DNA of 64,000 nucleotides from Brevundimonas vesicularis (GTDB lineage: Bacteria > Pseudomonadota > Alphaproteobacteria > Caulobacterales > Caulobacteraceae): assembly GCF_027105095.1 (NCBI RefSeq), contig NZ_CP114278.1:806001-870000 (forward strand), in the 5' to 3' direction. A program made the position numbers and the translations under genes. Shown in pieces: positions 44,916 through 52,684 of the stretch. The stretch's first letter is position 1. Every line of letters starts with the position of its first letter. The notes below the pieces were generated by a model. The model ran no database searches and was not told where the DNA came from. It was given only the letters and a program-made list of their open reading frames with translations.

Positions 44916-46148
44916 TCAGGCCGTCAGAACTTGGGAAGGCACCGCGTCGGCTGTCGGCCGCGCCTCATTTTCCAGCGCCTCCGCCCGGCGTTGGTTCCAG
45001 GCGGAGACGCACGGCACCCGCCCCAGATCGGCCCGGTCGGCATAGCGGCGGGCGATGTCCGTAACCTCGTCCATCAGACCCTGCGCCAGGGTGATCGGCT
45101 TCAGCCCAAGATTTCGGAACTGGTCGTTGGCGACGACGAGATCGTTCTCGTCGGCTTCCTGACGCGGATTGGCGACATTGTGGATTTCGGCGCCGGTCTT
45201 GTCGGCGATCATGGCCGCCAGATCGCGCACGCGGCGGCTCTCGGTCATCTGGTTCAGGATCTTGACCCGCTCGCCGCGTTTGGGCGGGTTTTTCAGCGCC
45301 AGTTCGACGCAGCGCACCGTGTCCTGAATATGGATGAAGGCCCGCGTCTGGCCGCCCGATCCATGCACCGTCAGCGGATAACCGACCGCCGCCTGCATCA
45401 AAAAGCGGTTCAGCACCGTGCCGTAATCGCCATCATAGTCGAAGCGGTTGATCAGCCGTTCGTCCTGCTTGGTCTGCTCGGTCTGGGTGCCCCAGACGAT
45501 GCCCTGGTGCAGGTCGGTGATGCGCAGGTTGTCGTTGCGGGCATAGAACTGGAACAGCAGGGCGTCCTGCGTCTTGGTCATGTGATAGATGCTGCCCGGA
45601 TTGGGCGGGAACAGGATTTCCTGCTCGGCGGGACCGTTGTCGGTGTCCACCGTCACCTTCAGATAGCCCTCGGGAATGCGCAGGCCCGCGGTGCCGTAGC
45701 CATAGACCCCCATCGTCCCCAGGTGCGCCAGATGGACGTCCAGGCCGCTTTCGACGATGGCGGCCAGCAGGTGGTTGGTGGCGTTGATGTTATTGTCGAC
45801 GGTGTACAGCTTGTGCCGCGCCGACTTCATCGAATAGGGGGCCGCCCGCTGCTCGGCGAAATGCACCACGCTGTCGGGGGCGAAGTCACAGATCAGGGCG
45901 ACCAGGCGGTCGAATTCCTTGCCCACCGTCATGTTGACGAAGCCGATGTCGCGGCCGGACACGTCTTTCCACGCCTTGATCCGCTCGCCCATGGTGCGGA
46001 TCGGCGTCAGGGACTGGACCTCCAGCTCGTTATCGATGTTGCGGCGGCTCAGGTTGTCGACGATGGTCACGTCCCACCCTTCGGCCGACAGATGCAGGGC
46101 CGTGGGCCAGCCGCAAAAACCGTCGCCGCCCAGAACCAGCACGCGCAT
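44916..46148 (-). CDS. sqdB: UDP-sulfoquinovose synthase (SQD1/SqdB-type)
   Basis: This SDR makes UDP-sulfoquinovose from UDP-glucose and sulfite, the committed step to the sulfolipid SQDG. The 410-residue protein tracks plant SQD1 closely: GGDGFCGW (7-14), DNLSRR, SVVHFAEQRAAPYSM, Thr145 in LGTMGVYG, catalytic Tyr188/Lys192 in YHMTKTQD, TDLHQGIVWG and VGYPLTVHGSGGQTR. The ATG at 46148 is supported by the Rossmann start. The sulfolipid glycosyltransferase is not in the window. A general epimerase is a less likely alternative. Confidence 0.88.
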   Translation of the reverse strand: MRVLVLGGDGFCGWPTALHLSAEGWDVTIVDNLSRRNIDNELEVQSLTPIRTMGERIKAWKDVSGRDIGFVNMTVGKEFDRLVALICDFAPDSVVHFAEQRAAPYSMKSARHKLYTVDNNINATNHLLAAIVESGLDVHLAHLGTMGVYGYGTAGLRIPEGYLKVTVDTDNGPAEQEILFPPNPGSIYHMTKTQDALLFQFYARNDNLRITDLHQGIVWGTQTEQTKQDERLINRFDYDGDYGTVLNRFLMQAAVGYPLTVHGSGGQTRAFIHIQDTVRCVELALKNPPKRGERVKILNQMTESRRVRDLAAMIADKTGAEIHNVANPRQEADENDLVVANDQFRNLGLKPITLAQGLMDEVTDIARRYADRADLGRVPCVSAWNQRRAEALENEARPTADAVPSQVLTA

Positions 46149-46501
46149 GGGATCGCCTCGTCGTCGTCTCAAAGGTCATGCCTAGCCCAGCCGGCGAGCT
46201 TGGCAAAGCGGCGCTGTGCAGGGTTCGGTGCGACGCATTGACGAATATCGCTTGGAAAGGCCGCTCACTCGGGTTAAGTCTCTGCCGTCTCCCACTCAAT
46301 CGCAGCTTTACGGGCGCATACCCGGCTGTTCGCGGCTTGAGCCGGCCATGACGGTCGGTCCCGAAAGGACCGGCGCACCATGCGGGCGACAAGGCATTCC
46401 GACAGTTCGACAATCGGGGATCGGCCCCGAGCGAGACGGAACCACGAAACGGACGGAACCGGCCTTCAGGCTTTGGTCCGCCCCTGCACACGGTAGCGCG
46501 A
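46149..46501. other. 353-bp divergent intergenic region with structured stretch
   Basis: No credible ORF spans this gap between sqdB (minus) and the DUF4167 gene (plus). Two stable hairpins lie close together: CGGTCC/GGACCG at 46356-46372 with loop CGAAA, and TCGGGG/CCCCGA at 46414-46430. They could form a structured 5' leader of the DUF4167 gene or part of a small RNA. No known RNA family was recognised. Confidence 0.45.
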
Positions 46502-47509
46502 ATGAGAGATTTCAAGGGCATGAAGCGTCAGCGCGGACGCAATCGGAACAAGGCGGGCGCCAATAACGCCAACAACGCCAATCCGAATCGTTCGTGGGAT
46601 TCGCAAGGCCCCGAGAACATCAAGGTCCGGGGCAACGCCCAGACGGTGTATGAGCGCTATCAGCAGCTGGCCCGCGATGCGGCCTCCAGCGGCGACCGGG
46701 TGCTGGCCGAAAACTATCAGCAGCACGCCGAACACTATTACCGCGTCCTGCGCGCGCTCCAGCCGCAGCGGTCCTTCTCGGACATCGCCGCGCGTGAACA
46801 GTCCAACCAGGGCTTCGACATCGACTTCGAGGACGAATCCGGCGCCCAGGCCGCCGCCTTCGTCGCCGCCCAGCAGGCCGCCGACCGCCAGGCCGCTGAG
46901 GCCGCCGAGCGCGCCGAGCAGAACCAGAACCGTGATCAGAACCGCGACCGCGACTACAGTCGCGACCGGGATCGGGACCGTGACAACCGCGACCGCGATC
47001 ACAACCGTGATCGTGACCAGAACCGCGACGGCCAGCAGCCGCGCGAACCCCGCGAGCCGCGCGAAGGCGACGAGGTCCGCGCCGAGGGCGAGGGCGGCGG
47101 TCGTCGCGAAAGCCGCCGCGAACGCTGGGAGCGTCGCCGCGAGGAACGCAATCGCCGCTTCGACAATCAGGACGGCGCCCAAGACGGCGCTGAGGGCGCC
47201 GCCCCTTCCTATGCCGAGGCCGACCGCGCCGAAGCCGTGAGCGAAGCGCCCGTCGTCGAGACGCCCGTCAATGTCGCTGACGCCCCGAGCGTCGAGGCGC
47301 TGACCGCCGACGAGCGCCCCGCGCGCCGTCCCCGCCGCACCGCCGCCGCTGTCGCAGCGGACGACGGCGACGCCCCGACCGCCTTGCCGGGCTTTTTGAC
47401 CCGCGCGCCGGTGTCGTCGACCCCGGCCGAGCAAGCCGAAGGCGAGGCGGCCCCGCGTCGCCGTGCGCCACGTCGCAAGCCCGAAGCCGCCACGGCCAGC
47501 GAAGACTGA
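46502..47509 (+). CDS. DUF4167 protein with long disordered basic/acidic repeats
   Basis: This 335-residue protein carries an N-terminal DUF4167 domain (KRQRGRNRNK, then VRGNAQTVYERYQQLARDAASSGDRVLAENYQQHAEHYYRVL, about 40-82), which is common in alphaproteobacteria and looks suited to nucleic-acid or ribosome association. After residue 130 it becomes low-complexity: iterated NRDRD/DRDRD (about 140-178), Arg/Glu-rich and then Ala/Pro-rich tails. Function unknown; the basic N-terminus suggests RNA binding (inference). Start at 46502 (MRDFKGMKRQR); an in-frame ATG at 46520 is possible. Confidence 0.83.
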   Translation: MRDFKGMKRQRGRNRNKAGANNANNANPNRSWDSQGPENIKVRGNAQTVYERYQQLARDAASSGDRVLAENYQQHAEHYYRVLRALQPQRSFSDIAAREQSNQGFDIDFEDESGAQAAAFVAAQQAADRQAAEAAERAEQNQNRDQNRDRDYSRDRDRDRDNRDRDHNRDRDQNRDGQQPREPREPREGDEVRAEGEGGGRRESRRERWERRREERNRRFDNQDGAQDGAEGAAPSYAEADRAEAVSEAPVVETPVNVADAPSVEALTADERPARRPRRTAAAVAADDGDAPTALPGFLTRAPVSSTPAEQAEGEAAPRRRAPRRKPEAATASED

Positions 47510-47580
47510 CAACAACCTAAGCGGGCATGTTTACCTGAACGCAACTCCTGCGCGTCATCCTGGTGCGTCGGAGGGGCGTC

Positions 47581-48903
47581 ATGGATTTCGTCTTGCTGGT
47601 CCTGTCTCTGGCGTTGGCCGGGACCTGTTCGGGCGTGTGGCTGTGGCTGCGCGCGGATGAGGCGGCGACACGGCTGAAGCGTGAGAACGCCCGGCTCGAA
47701 ACCCGCCTGGGCCGACAGACGCAAGGGCTGCGCCGGGCCCTGTCGACCGCCGAAGCTGAGGTCGAACGTCTGACCGCCGCCCTGCGCACGCGAGGCGAGG
47801 TGATGCAGGCCCTGGGCCGCGAACTGCGTACGCCCCTGACCACCGTCATGGGCTTCACCCAGCTTCTCCGCCTCAACGATCAGACCGATCCCTTGTCGAC
47901 ACGGCAGGTTCAGGCCGTCGGTCAGATCGAGGCGGCGGGTGGGGTTCTGCTGGCGCTGATCGAAGAGACGGACGCCTTCATGACGTGCGAAGACGGCGGC
48001 GGCGCTCAGGCGATCCATCGCGTCGACCTGCGTCTGGCGCTGCGTCAGGTGTGCGACCGGCTGCAATCCCAGGCGCGAGACGCCGGCGTCGCTCTGGCCT
48101 GCCCGCCGGCCGCCCACGGCCTGTGCGTCATGGCCGATGCGGGCCAGGTCCGCCGCCTCCTGCGTCGACTGGTCGAGAACGCCCTTCGCCATTCGTCGCC
48201 CGGCGGGACCGTCCGAATGGAGCTGTCGCGTGTGGACCACGACATCCGCCTCGCCATCCACGACGCCAAATCAGGCCCGCAGGGCCAAGGGGCGGAGCGG
48301 CTGTTTCGCCCTCTGGACGGTCGAGACGCGCGCGGCGGAACAGGTCTGGGCGTCGCCTCAGCCCAGCGCCTGGCCGAACGGATGGGCGGGACGTTGGCGA
48401 TGCAGCATGATCCATCAGGCGGCGCCGTCTTCTCGCTCAATGTGCCTGCTGCGCCGTCCCCCGGCGTGACGCCGGTCGTCGCGCTCTCGAAACCGGCAGT
48501 GGCGCTTTATATCGAGGACAACGCCGCCAACATCGCCTTGATGCGTCAGGTCGCGCGCGGTCTCGGCCTGACCCTGCATGCCGCGACCACAGGCGCGGAG
48601 GGGCTGGACCTGGCGCGGGCGCTCGGCCCCGACGTCATCCTGCTCGACATCGGTCTGCCCGACATGGACGGCTATGAGGTCAAGGCGCGGCTGGACGTCG
48701 ATCCCCTGACGCGCCACGTCCCCGTGCTGGCGCTGACGGCCGCCGCCTCGCCTCGGGACAGCGCGCGTGGGCGCGATGCGGGCTTCGACGCCTGGCTGGC
48801 CAAGCCGCTGGATCTCGCTGCATTGGGCGCGGCGCTGAACGATGTGCTGGACGACGGTTCGGCCTGTCCCGGCCTTGACGACGAGGGGCGCCAGAGGGCC
48901 TAA
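47581..48903 (+). CDS. Degenerate hybrid histidine kinase lacking the phospho-acceptor His
   Basis: This 440-residue protein has one N-terminal membrane helix (MDFVLLVLSLALAGTCSGVW), a coiled coil, a HisKA-like block GRELRTPLTTVMG, an HATPase-like region (N-box VENALRHSSPGG, G2 GGTGLGVASAQRLAERMGG) and a receiver with Asp356 in LLDIGLPDMDG. Arg80 (codon CGC) replaces the universal His. The G1 box is altered (HDAKSG) and the receiver acidic pair reads ED. It therefore probably cannot autophosphorylate, and may act as a receiver scaffold or an allosteric partner. It starts 72 bp after the DUF4167 gene. Confidence 0.85.
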   Translation: MDFVLLVLSLALAGTCSGVWLWLRADEAATRLKRENARLETRLGRQTQGLRRALSTAEAEVERLTAALRTRGEVMQALGRELRTPLTTVMGFTQLLRLNDQTDPLSTRQVQAVGQIEAAGGVLLALIEETDAFMTCEDGGGAQAIHRVDLRLALRQVCDRLQSQARDAGVALACPPAAHGLCVMADAGQVRRLLRRLVENALRHSSPGGTVRMELSRVDHDIRLAIHDAKSGPQGQGAERLFRPLDGRDARGGTGLGVASAQRLAERMGGTLAMQHDPSGGAVFSLNVPAAPSPGVTPVVALSKPAVALYIEDNAANIALMRQVARGLGLTLHAATTGAEGLDLARALGPDVILLDIGLPDMDGYEVKARLDVDPLTRHVPVLALTAAASPRDSARGRDAGFDAWLAKPLDLAALGAALNDVLDDGSACPGLDDEGRQRA

Positions 48904-48947
48904 GAGGCTTGAGTTCGCCCGTAAGGTCGCCCCCAAGGGAAGCGTTG

Positions 48948-49622
48948 ATGCGTCTGTTCATTTCGTCCCGCACGCTCGTGCGCCGCCTGGCGCCGCTGGC
49001 GGCCCTGTACGCCGTCGCCGCCTGCGCTTCGACCCCGCCGCCGCCCCCCCCGCCGCCGCCCGGCGCGGCCGGCGCGCTGATGGATTGGCGCGGCGTCATC
49101 ACCTCGGCCGACCGGGATCGCTATCGCCGCGTCGACGCCGCCTGGACCCTGGCCCTGCAACAGGCAAAACGTCAGCGCGGCTCCGGCGATCTGAACAGCC
49201 TGGGCGATCTGATCGACCCCAAGGCCGACCGTCCCGGCGTCGCGCCGCCGCCCGGCGACTATCGCTGCCGCACCGTGAAACTGGGCACCCAGGGAGGCGA
49301 GGACGGGCTGGGCTATGTCGTCTACGGCTGGTTCGCCTGCCGCATCGAACAGACGCCGAAAGGCCTGAAGTTCTCCAAGCTGACCGGCTCGCAGCGCCCC
49401 TCCGGCCTGCTCTTTCCCGAAGACGACCGCCATATGGTGATGCTCGGTTCGCTGGCCCTAGCGCAGGAGCCCGCCGCCAACACCTATGGCCGCAACCCCG
49501 ACCGCGATCTGGTCGCCATCCTGCAACGCATCGGCGAGGCGCGGTGGCGGCTGGTCCTGCCGTGGCCCAACACCGAATCCAATCTGGACCTCATCGAGCT
49601 GGTCCCGGCGCCGCGCGGCTAA
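48948..49622 (+). CDS. DUF4893 lipoprotein, paralogue 1
   Basis: This 224-residue protein has a signal peptide ending in a lipobox-like AVAACAS, followed by a polyproline stretch (residues about 28-36) that would act as a spacer from the membrane. The DUF4893 core reads GDYRCRTVKLG, YVVYGWFACRIE, KLTGSQRPSGLLFP and WRLVLPWPNTESNLDLIELV. Function unknown. It is followed by a paralogue in the same orientation. Confidence 0.83.
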   Translation: MRLFISSRTLVRRLAPLAALYAVAACASTPPPPPPPPPGAAGALMDWRGVITSADRDRYRRVDAAWTLALQQAKRQRGSGDLNSLGDLIDPKADRPGVAPPPGDYRCRTVKLGTQGGEDGLGYVVYGWFACRIEQTPKGLKFSKLTGSQRPSGLLFPEDDRHMVMLGSLALAQEPAANTYGRNPDRDLVAILQRIGEARWRLVLPWPNTESNLDLIELVPAPRG

Positions 49623-49682
49623 GGTTCGGCTGAACCTCGGGCGCCCTGTCACGTTCGGTCATGACAACCGATGGAGACGCTG

Positions 49683-50423
49683 ATGCGCCGCACCCCTCTG
49701 GCCGTTCTGGCCCTGATGACCACGACCGCCCTGGCGGCCTGTGGCGACAACAGTCCCGCCGCACCGACCGAGGCCTCGCCCGCCGTGACCACGCCCGCGG
49801 CCGGCGTTCCGCCACAAGCCGCGCCTGAGGCGACGGCGACGCCGCAACCTCAGACGACCCCAGCCGAGGGGATGCAGGGCGGAACCGACGATTGGCGCAA
49901 GGTCGCCAACACAGCCGACGCCAGCCTGCTGGGGCGGCTGGACCAAGCCTGGCGCATGGCCCGCGCCGAGGCCGAGGAGGGTGGCTTCTCGCGTCAGGTC
50001 GAGGCCCTGGGACCGCTCGCCGACCCTAATGCGGGGCAGAGCGGCCGCGTCCAACCCGGTCAGGGGAACTATCGTTGCCGCACAATCAAGATGGGCAGCC
50101 GCAATGGCTCGGGGCTGGCCTATGTCGAATATCCCTGGTTCCGCTGCACGGTTGAACTGACGGCGGGCGGCGACCTGATCCTGACCAAGCTGACGGGCTC
50201 GCAGCGCACCCGGGGTCTGATCTACCCCGACACCGACCGCCGCGGCGTCTACATCGGCGCCCAGGCCTGGGGCGCCGACGAGAACCGGTATCCGGCCTAC
50301 GGCGACAGCGCCGAGCGGGATCAGGTCGGCGTCATCGAACGCATCGGCCAGAACCGCTGGCGCCTGGTCCTGCCGTGGCCCAAGCAGGAAGCTAAGCTGG
50401 AGCTGCTCGAGATCACCGGCTAA
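49683..50423 (+). CDS. DUF4893 lipoprotein, paralogue 2
   Basis: This 246-residue protein has a lipobox LAAC (ALAACGDN), then a Pro/Ala/Thr-rich linker (about 25-65) and the same core as its neighbour: GNYRCRTIKMG, YVEYPWFRCTVE, KLTGSQRTRGLIYP and WRLVLPWPKQEAKLELLEI. The pair likely arose by tandem duplication. The stop codon overlaps the stop of the converging gene at 50420. Confidence 0.85.
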   Translation: MRRTPLAVLALMTTTALAACGDNSPAAPTEASPAVTTPAAGVPPQAAPEATATPQPQTTPAEGMQGGTDDWRKVANTADASLLGRLDQAWRMARAEAEEGGFSRQVEALGPLADPNAGQSGRVQPGQGNYRCRTIKMGSRNGSGLAYVEYPWFRCTVELTAGGDLILTKLTGSQRTRGLIYPDTDRRGVYIGAQAWGADENRYPAYGDSAERDQVGVIERIGQNRWRLVLPWPKQEAKLELLEITG

Positions 50424-50908
50424 CGCGCGCCGGTCGATCGGCTGATCGCCGCGCGCATCCCTTCGGCGTGAAGCGCGCCGGAGGGGGCAATCTTGGTGTT
50501 CGGCGTTTCGCTGGGCCCAAGATCGGCGGTGCGATCGTCCGGTCCGGTCCAGGTCGGGCTTTCGGCCTTGCGACGAACGGCCTCGCGCAGATTGTCGGTC
50601 GCCGTCGCCGTCGCCGTCGCGACCGCCCCGCCGGATTTAGGGCCGGATTTACGCCGGTCCATCTCATCGGCGACGCGGGCGATGGCCTCGGTCAGCAGCG
50701 CCTTCTTCTCGCGCGCGCCCGCATCCGGGCCGCTCTCTCCCGCACGAACGCGTCCTCGGATCTGACGCTGCACCCGGTCACGCCGCCCGCGCAGCCGCCC
50801 GATCAGGTCGCGCAGTTCCGCCGGCGAACGCTCGGCCAGCGCCTTCGTCTGTTCGACCAAATCCGCCTCGTCGCGATCCAGCGCGCGCGGGTTTGGGGTC
50901 TTGGACAT
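50420..50908 (-). CDS. Helical basic protein of unknown function
   Basis: This 162-residue protein is mostly charged helix in the first 100 residues (SPAELRDLIGRLRGRRDRVQ, then GAREKKALLTEAIARVADEM), followed by a short iterated ATATATATD and a disordered tail. GGGAGA precedes the ATG at 50908; an in-frame start further upstream is less likely. No signal or membrane helix. The Arg-rich helices suggest nucleic-acid binding (inference only). Its stop overlaps the DUF4893 gene stop by 3 nt. Confidence 0.72.
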   Translation of the reverse strand: MSKTPNPRALDRDEADLVEQTKALAERSPAELRDLIGRLRGRRDRVQRQIRGRVRAGESGPDAGAREKKALLTEAIARVADEMDRRKSGPKSGGAVATATATATDNLREAVRRKAESPTWTGPDDRTADLGPSETPNTKIAPSGALHAEGMRAAISRSTGAR

Positions 50909-50997
50909 GACGGTCTCCCTTTCGATTGATGGGAAGATAGCGTCAGGACGCCAGGGCCGTTCCGGTTTGCGACCCTGGGTCACAGGGTCGTCCGAGG

Positions 50998-52638
50998 TCA
51001 CACGCGCGTCAGTCTCAGGTCCTGATAGTCGTAGCTGAAGTCGATGTCGGGGCTGACCCCCTTCACCGTCGCCGTCGCCGGTTTGGCCGTCAGGATCGAG
51101 AAGGTGACGAAGGCGTCCTCCTCGCGCTTGTCCGGGAAACGGGTGCGGAAGGTCTCGCCGTCATACGGCTCCAGCCAGCCTTGCAGGGCGGGCGTGTGGG
51201 TGAAGCTCAGCCACAGGCCGCTCTTCCTATTTCGGCCGCGTCCCTCGGTCTTGGGCGCAATGACGATGTCGCCGTACCACGGATCGCGCCAGGTCCCCGC
51301 GTAGGCGTCCAGCGGCATCGACGGAGGCGCGCCCGCCGCCTGTTTGGCGTCGATCTCGGCGGCGGCGGCGATGGATTTCGCATTGCCCTCGGCCTCCAAC
51401 TTCTTGGAGTCTGCGATCCAGTCCACATCGACCTTGCCCATGCAGATGTCGGTGATGCCGGACCGCAGGGCGCGCAGCAGGAAGCTCTCCTCGGCGTTGG
51501 AGAAGACGCTGAAGCCGGTCTTGCGGCCGGGGATCAGCACCGTGGCGGAAATGCCGCCGGGCGAGCCGCCGCCGTGGCTGGCGATCCGCTCGCCGCGATA
51601 GTCCTGAACCTGAAGACCCATCGCATAGGTCGAGGCGATGGATCGGTTGGGCAGTTCCGCCGTCGGTCCGGCCGACGATCCGACGATGATGTTGGGGCGA
51701 TACATCTCGCGCGCCGCATCCTCGGAATACAGACGCGTCCCGTCCGCCAGCTTGCCGTCGTTCAGCCGCACGGCGATCCATTTGGCCCAGTCGGTCGGGG
51801 TGGTGCAGATGCCCCCCGCCGCCGCCGCCGAATCCCAGTTCCACACCTCGACGATGGACTTGGCGATGGGCGTCATCGCCCCCTGATAGCGCAGCGGCGG
51901 GCCGACCCGGCCGTGGGGCAGGGCGGACTTGGACGCATCGGCCAGACGCGCCAGCGGCACGGTTTCGGTCATCCCCACCCTGTCCAAGATGCGGGTCTGG
52001 ATGAAGGCCTCCCAGCTCATCCCAGACACGGCCTCCAGCACCGCGCCCGCGACCACGAACATCAGGTTGCAGTAGTGATAGCGCGCCCGGAAGCCGTCCT
52101 CGATCGGCACGAAGGCGGCCTGGGCCAGCACCTCGGCGCGGGTGCGGTCCGAGTTGGGCCAGAACAGAAGGTCGCCGGCGCCCAGGCCGAACCCGGCCCG
52201 ATGGCTCAGCGTATCGCGCACCGTGATGTGTTCGCCGATATAGGGATCGGACAGGGTGAAGCCGGGCAGATAGGTCCGAACCGGCTCATCCCACTTCACC
52301 TTGCCCTCGTCGACCAGGATGGCCAGGGCGGCGGCGGTGACGTTCTTGGTGTTGGAGGCGATGGCGAACAGGGTGTGCTCATCGGCCCGCGCCGGCTTGC
52401 CCTGAACCTTGACGCCATAACCGCGCGCCAGAACGGTCGCCCCGTCCTTGACCACCGCGACGCCCAGCGCCGGCTGATCCGGCCAGGCCGCCATGCACTT
52501 GGCCACATAGGCGTCCACCGCCGCCGCCAGCGACGCATCGTCGTTCGCCGGCGTGCTCTGGGCGAACACGGGTCCCGCCGCCAGCGCCGCCGCGCCTCCG
52601 GAAGCGAACAGGGTGCGGCGCGACAGACGAAGGGACAT
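50998..52638 (-). CDS. Exported serine hydrolase (class C beta-lactamase-like fold)
   Basis: This 546-residue protein has a twin-arginine-like signal (SRRTLFASGG, cleavage near VFAQS). The beta-lactamase/DD-peptidase pattern is visible: nucleophile Ser95 and Lys98 in SNTK, Tyr189 in YCN, and HGGG (about 360) in place of the KTG box. A C-terminal lipocalin-like (DUF3471) region follows from about residue 430. The likely role is a peptidase or esterase of the periplasm; true beta-lactamase activity is not implied. Confidence 0.87.
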   Translation of the reverse strand: MSLRLSRRTLFASGGAAALAAGPVFAQSTPANDDASLAAAVDAYVAKCMAAWPDQPALGVAVVKDGATVLARGYGVKVQGKPARADEHTLFAIASNTKNVTAAALAILVDEGKVKWDEPVRTYLPGFTLSDPYIGEHITVRDTLSHRAGFGLGAGDLLFWPNSDRTRAEVLAQAAFVPIEDGFRARYHYCNLMFVVAGAVLEAVSGMSWEAFIQTRILDRVGMTETVPLARLADASKSALPHGRVGPPLRYQGAMTPIAKSIVEVWNWDSAAAAGGICTTPTDWAKWIAVRLNDGKLADGTRLYSEDAAREMYRPNIIVGSSAGPTAELPNRSIASTYAMGLQVQDYRGERIASHGGGSPGGISATVLIPGRKTGFSVFSNAEESFLLRALRSGITDICMGKVDVDWIADSKKLEAEGNAKSIAAAAEIDAKQAAGAPPSMPLDAYAGTWRDPWYGDIVIAPKTEGRGRNRKSGLWLSFTHTPALQGWLEPYDGETFRTRFPDKREEDAFVTFSILTAKPATATVKGVSPDIDFSYDYQDLRLTRV

Positions 52639-52684
52639 GGCGAACTCCAGCGAAGACCGCCGGACGCTAGCGCCCCTTCGTCGT

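Noticed and set aside
50998..52638. Antibiotic-resistance beta-lactamase
   Set aside because: Only the general fold motifs fit; HGGG replaces KTG and a C-terminal extra domain points to a peptidase/esterase-type serine hydrolase.
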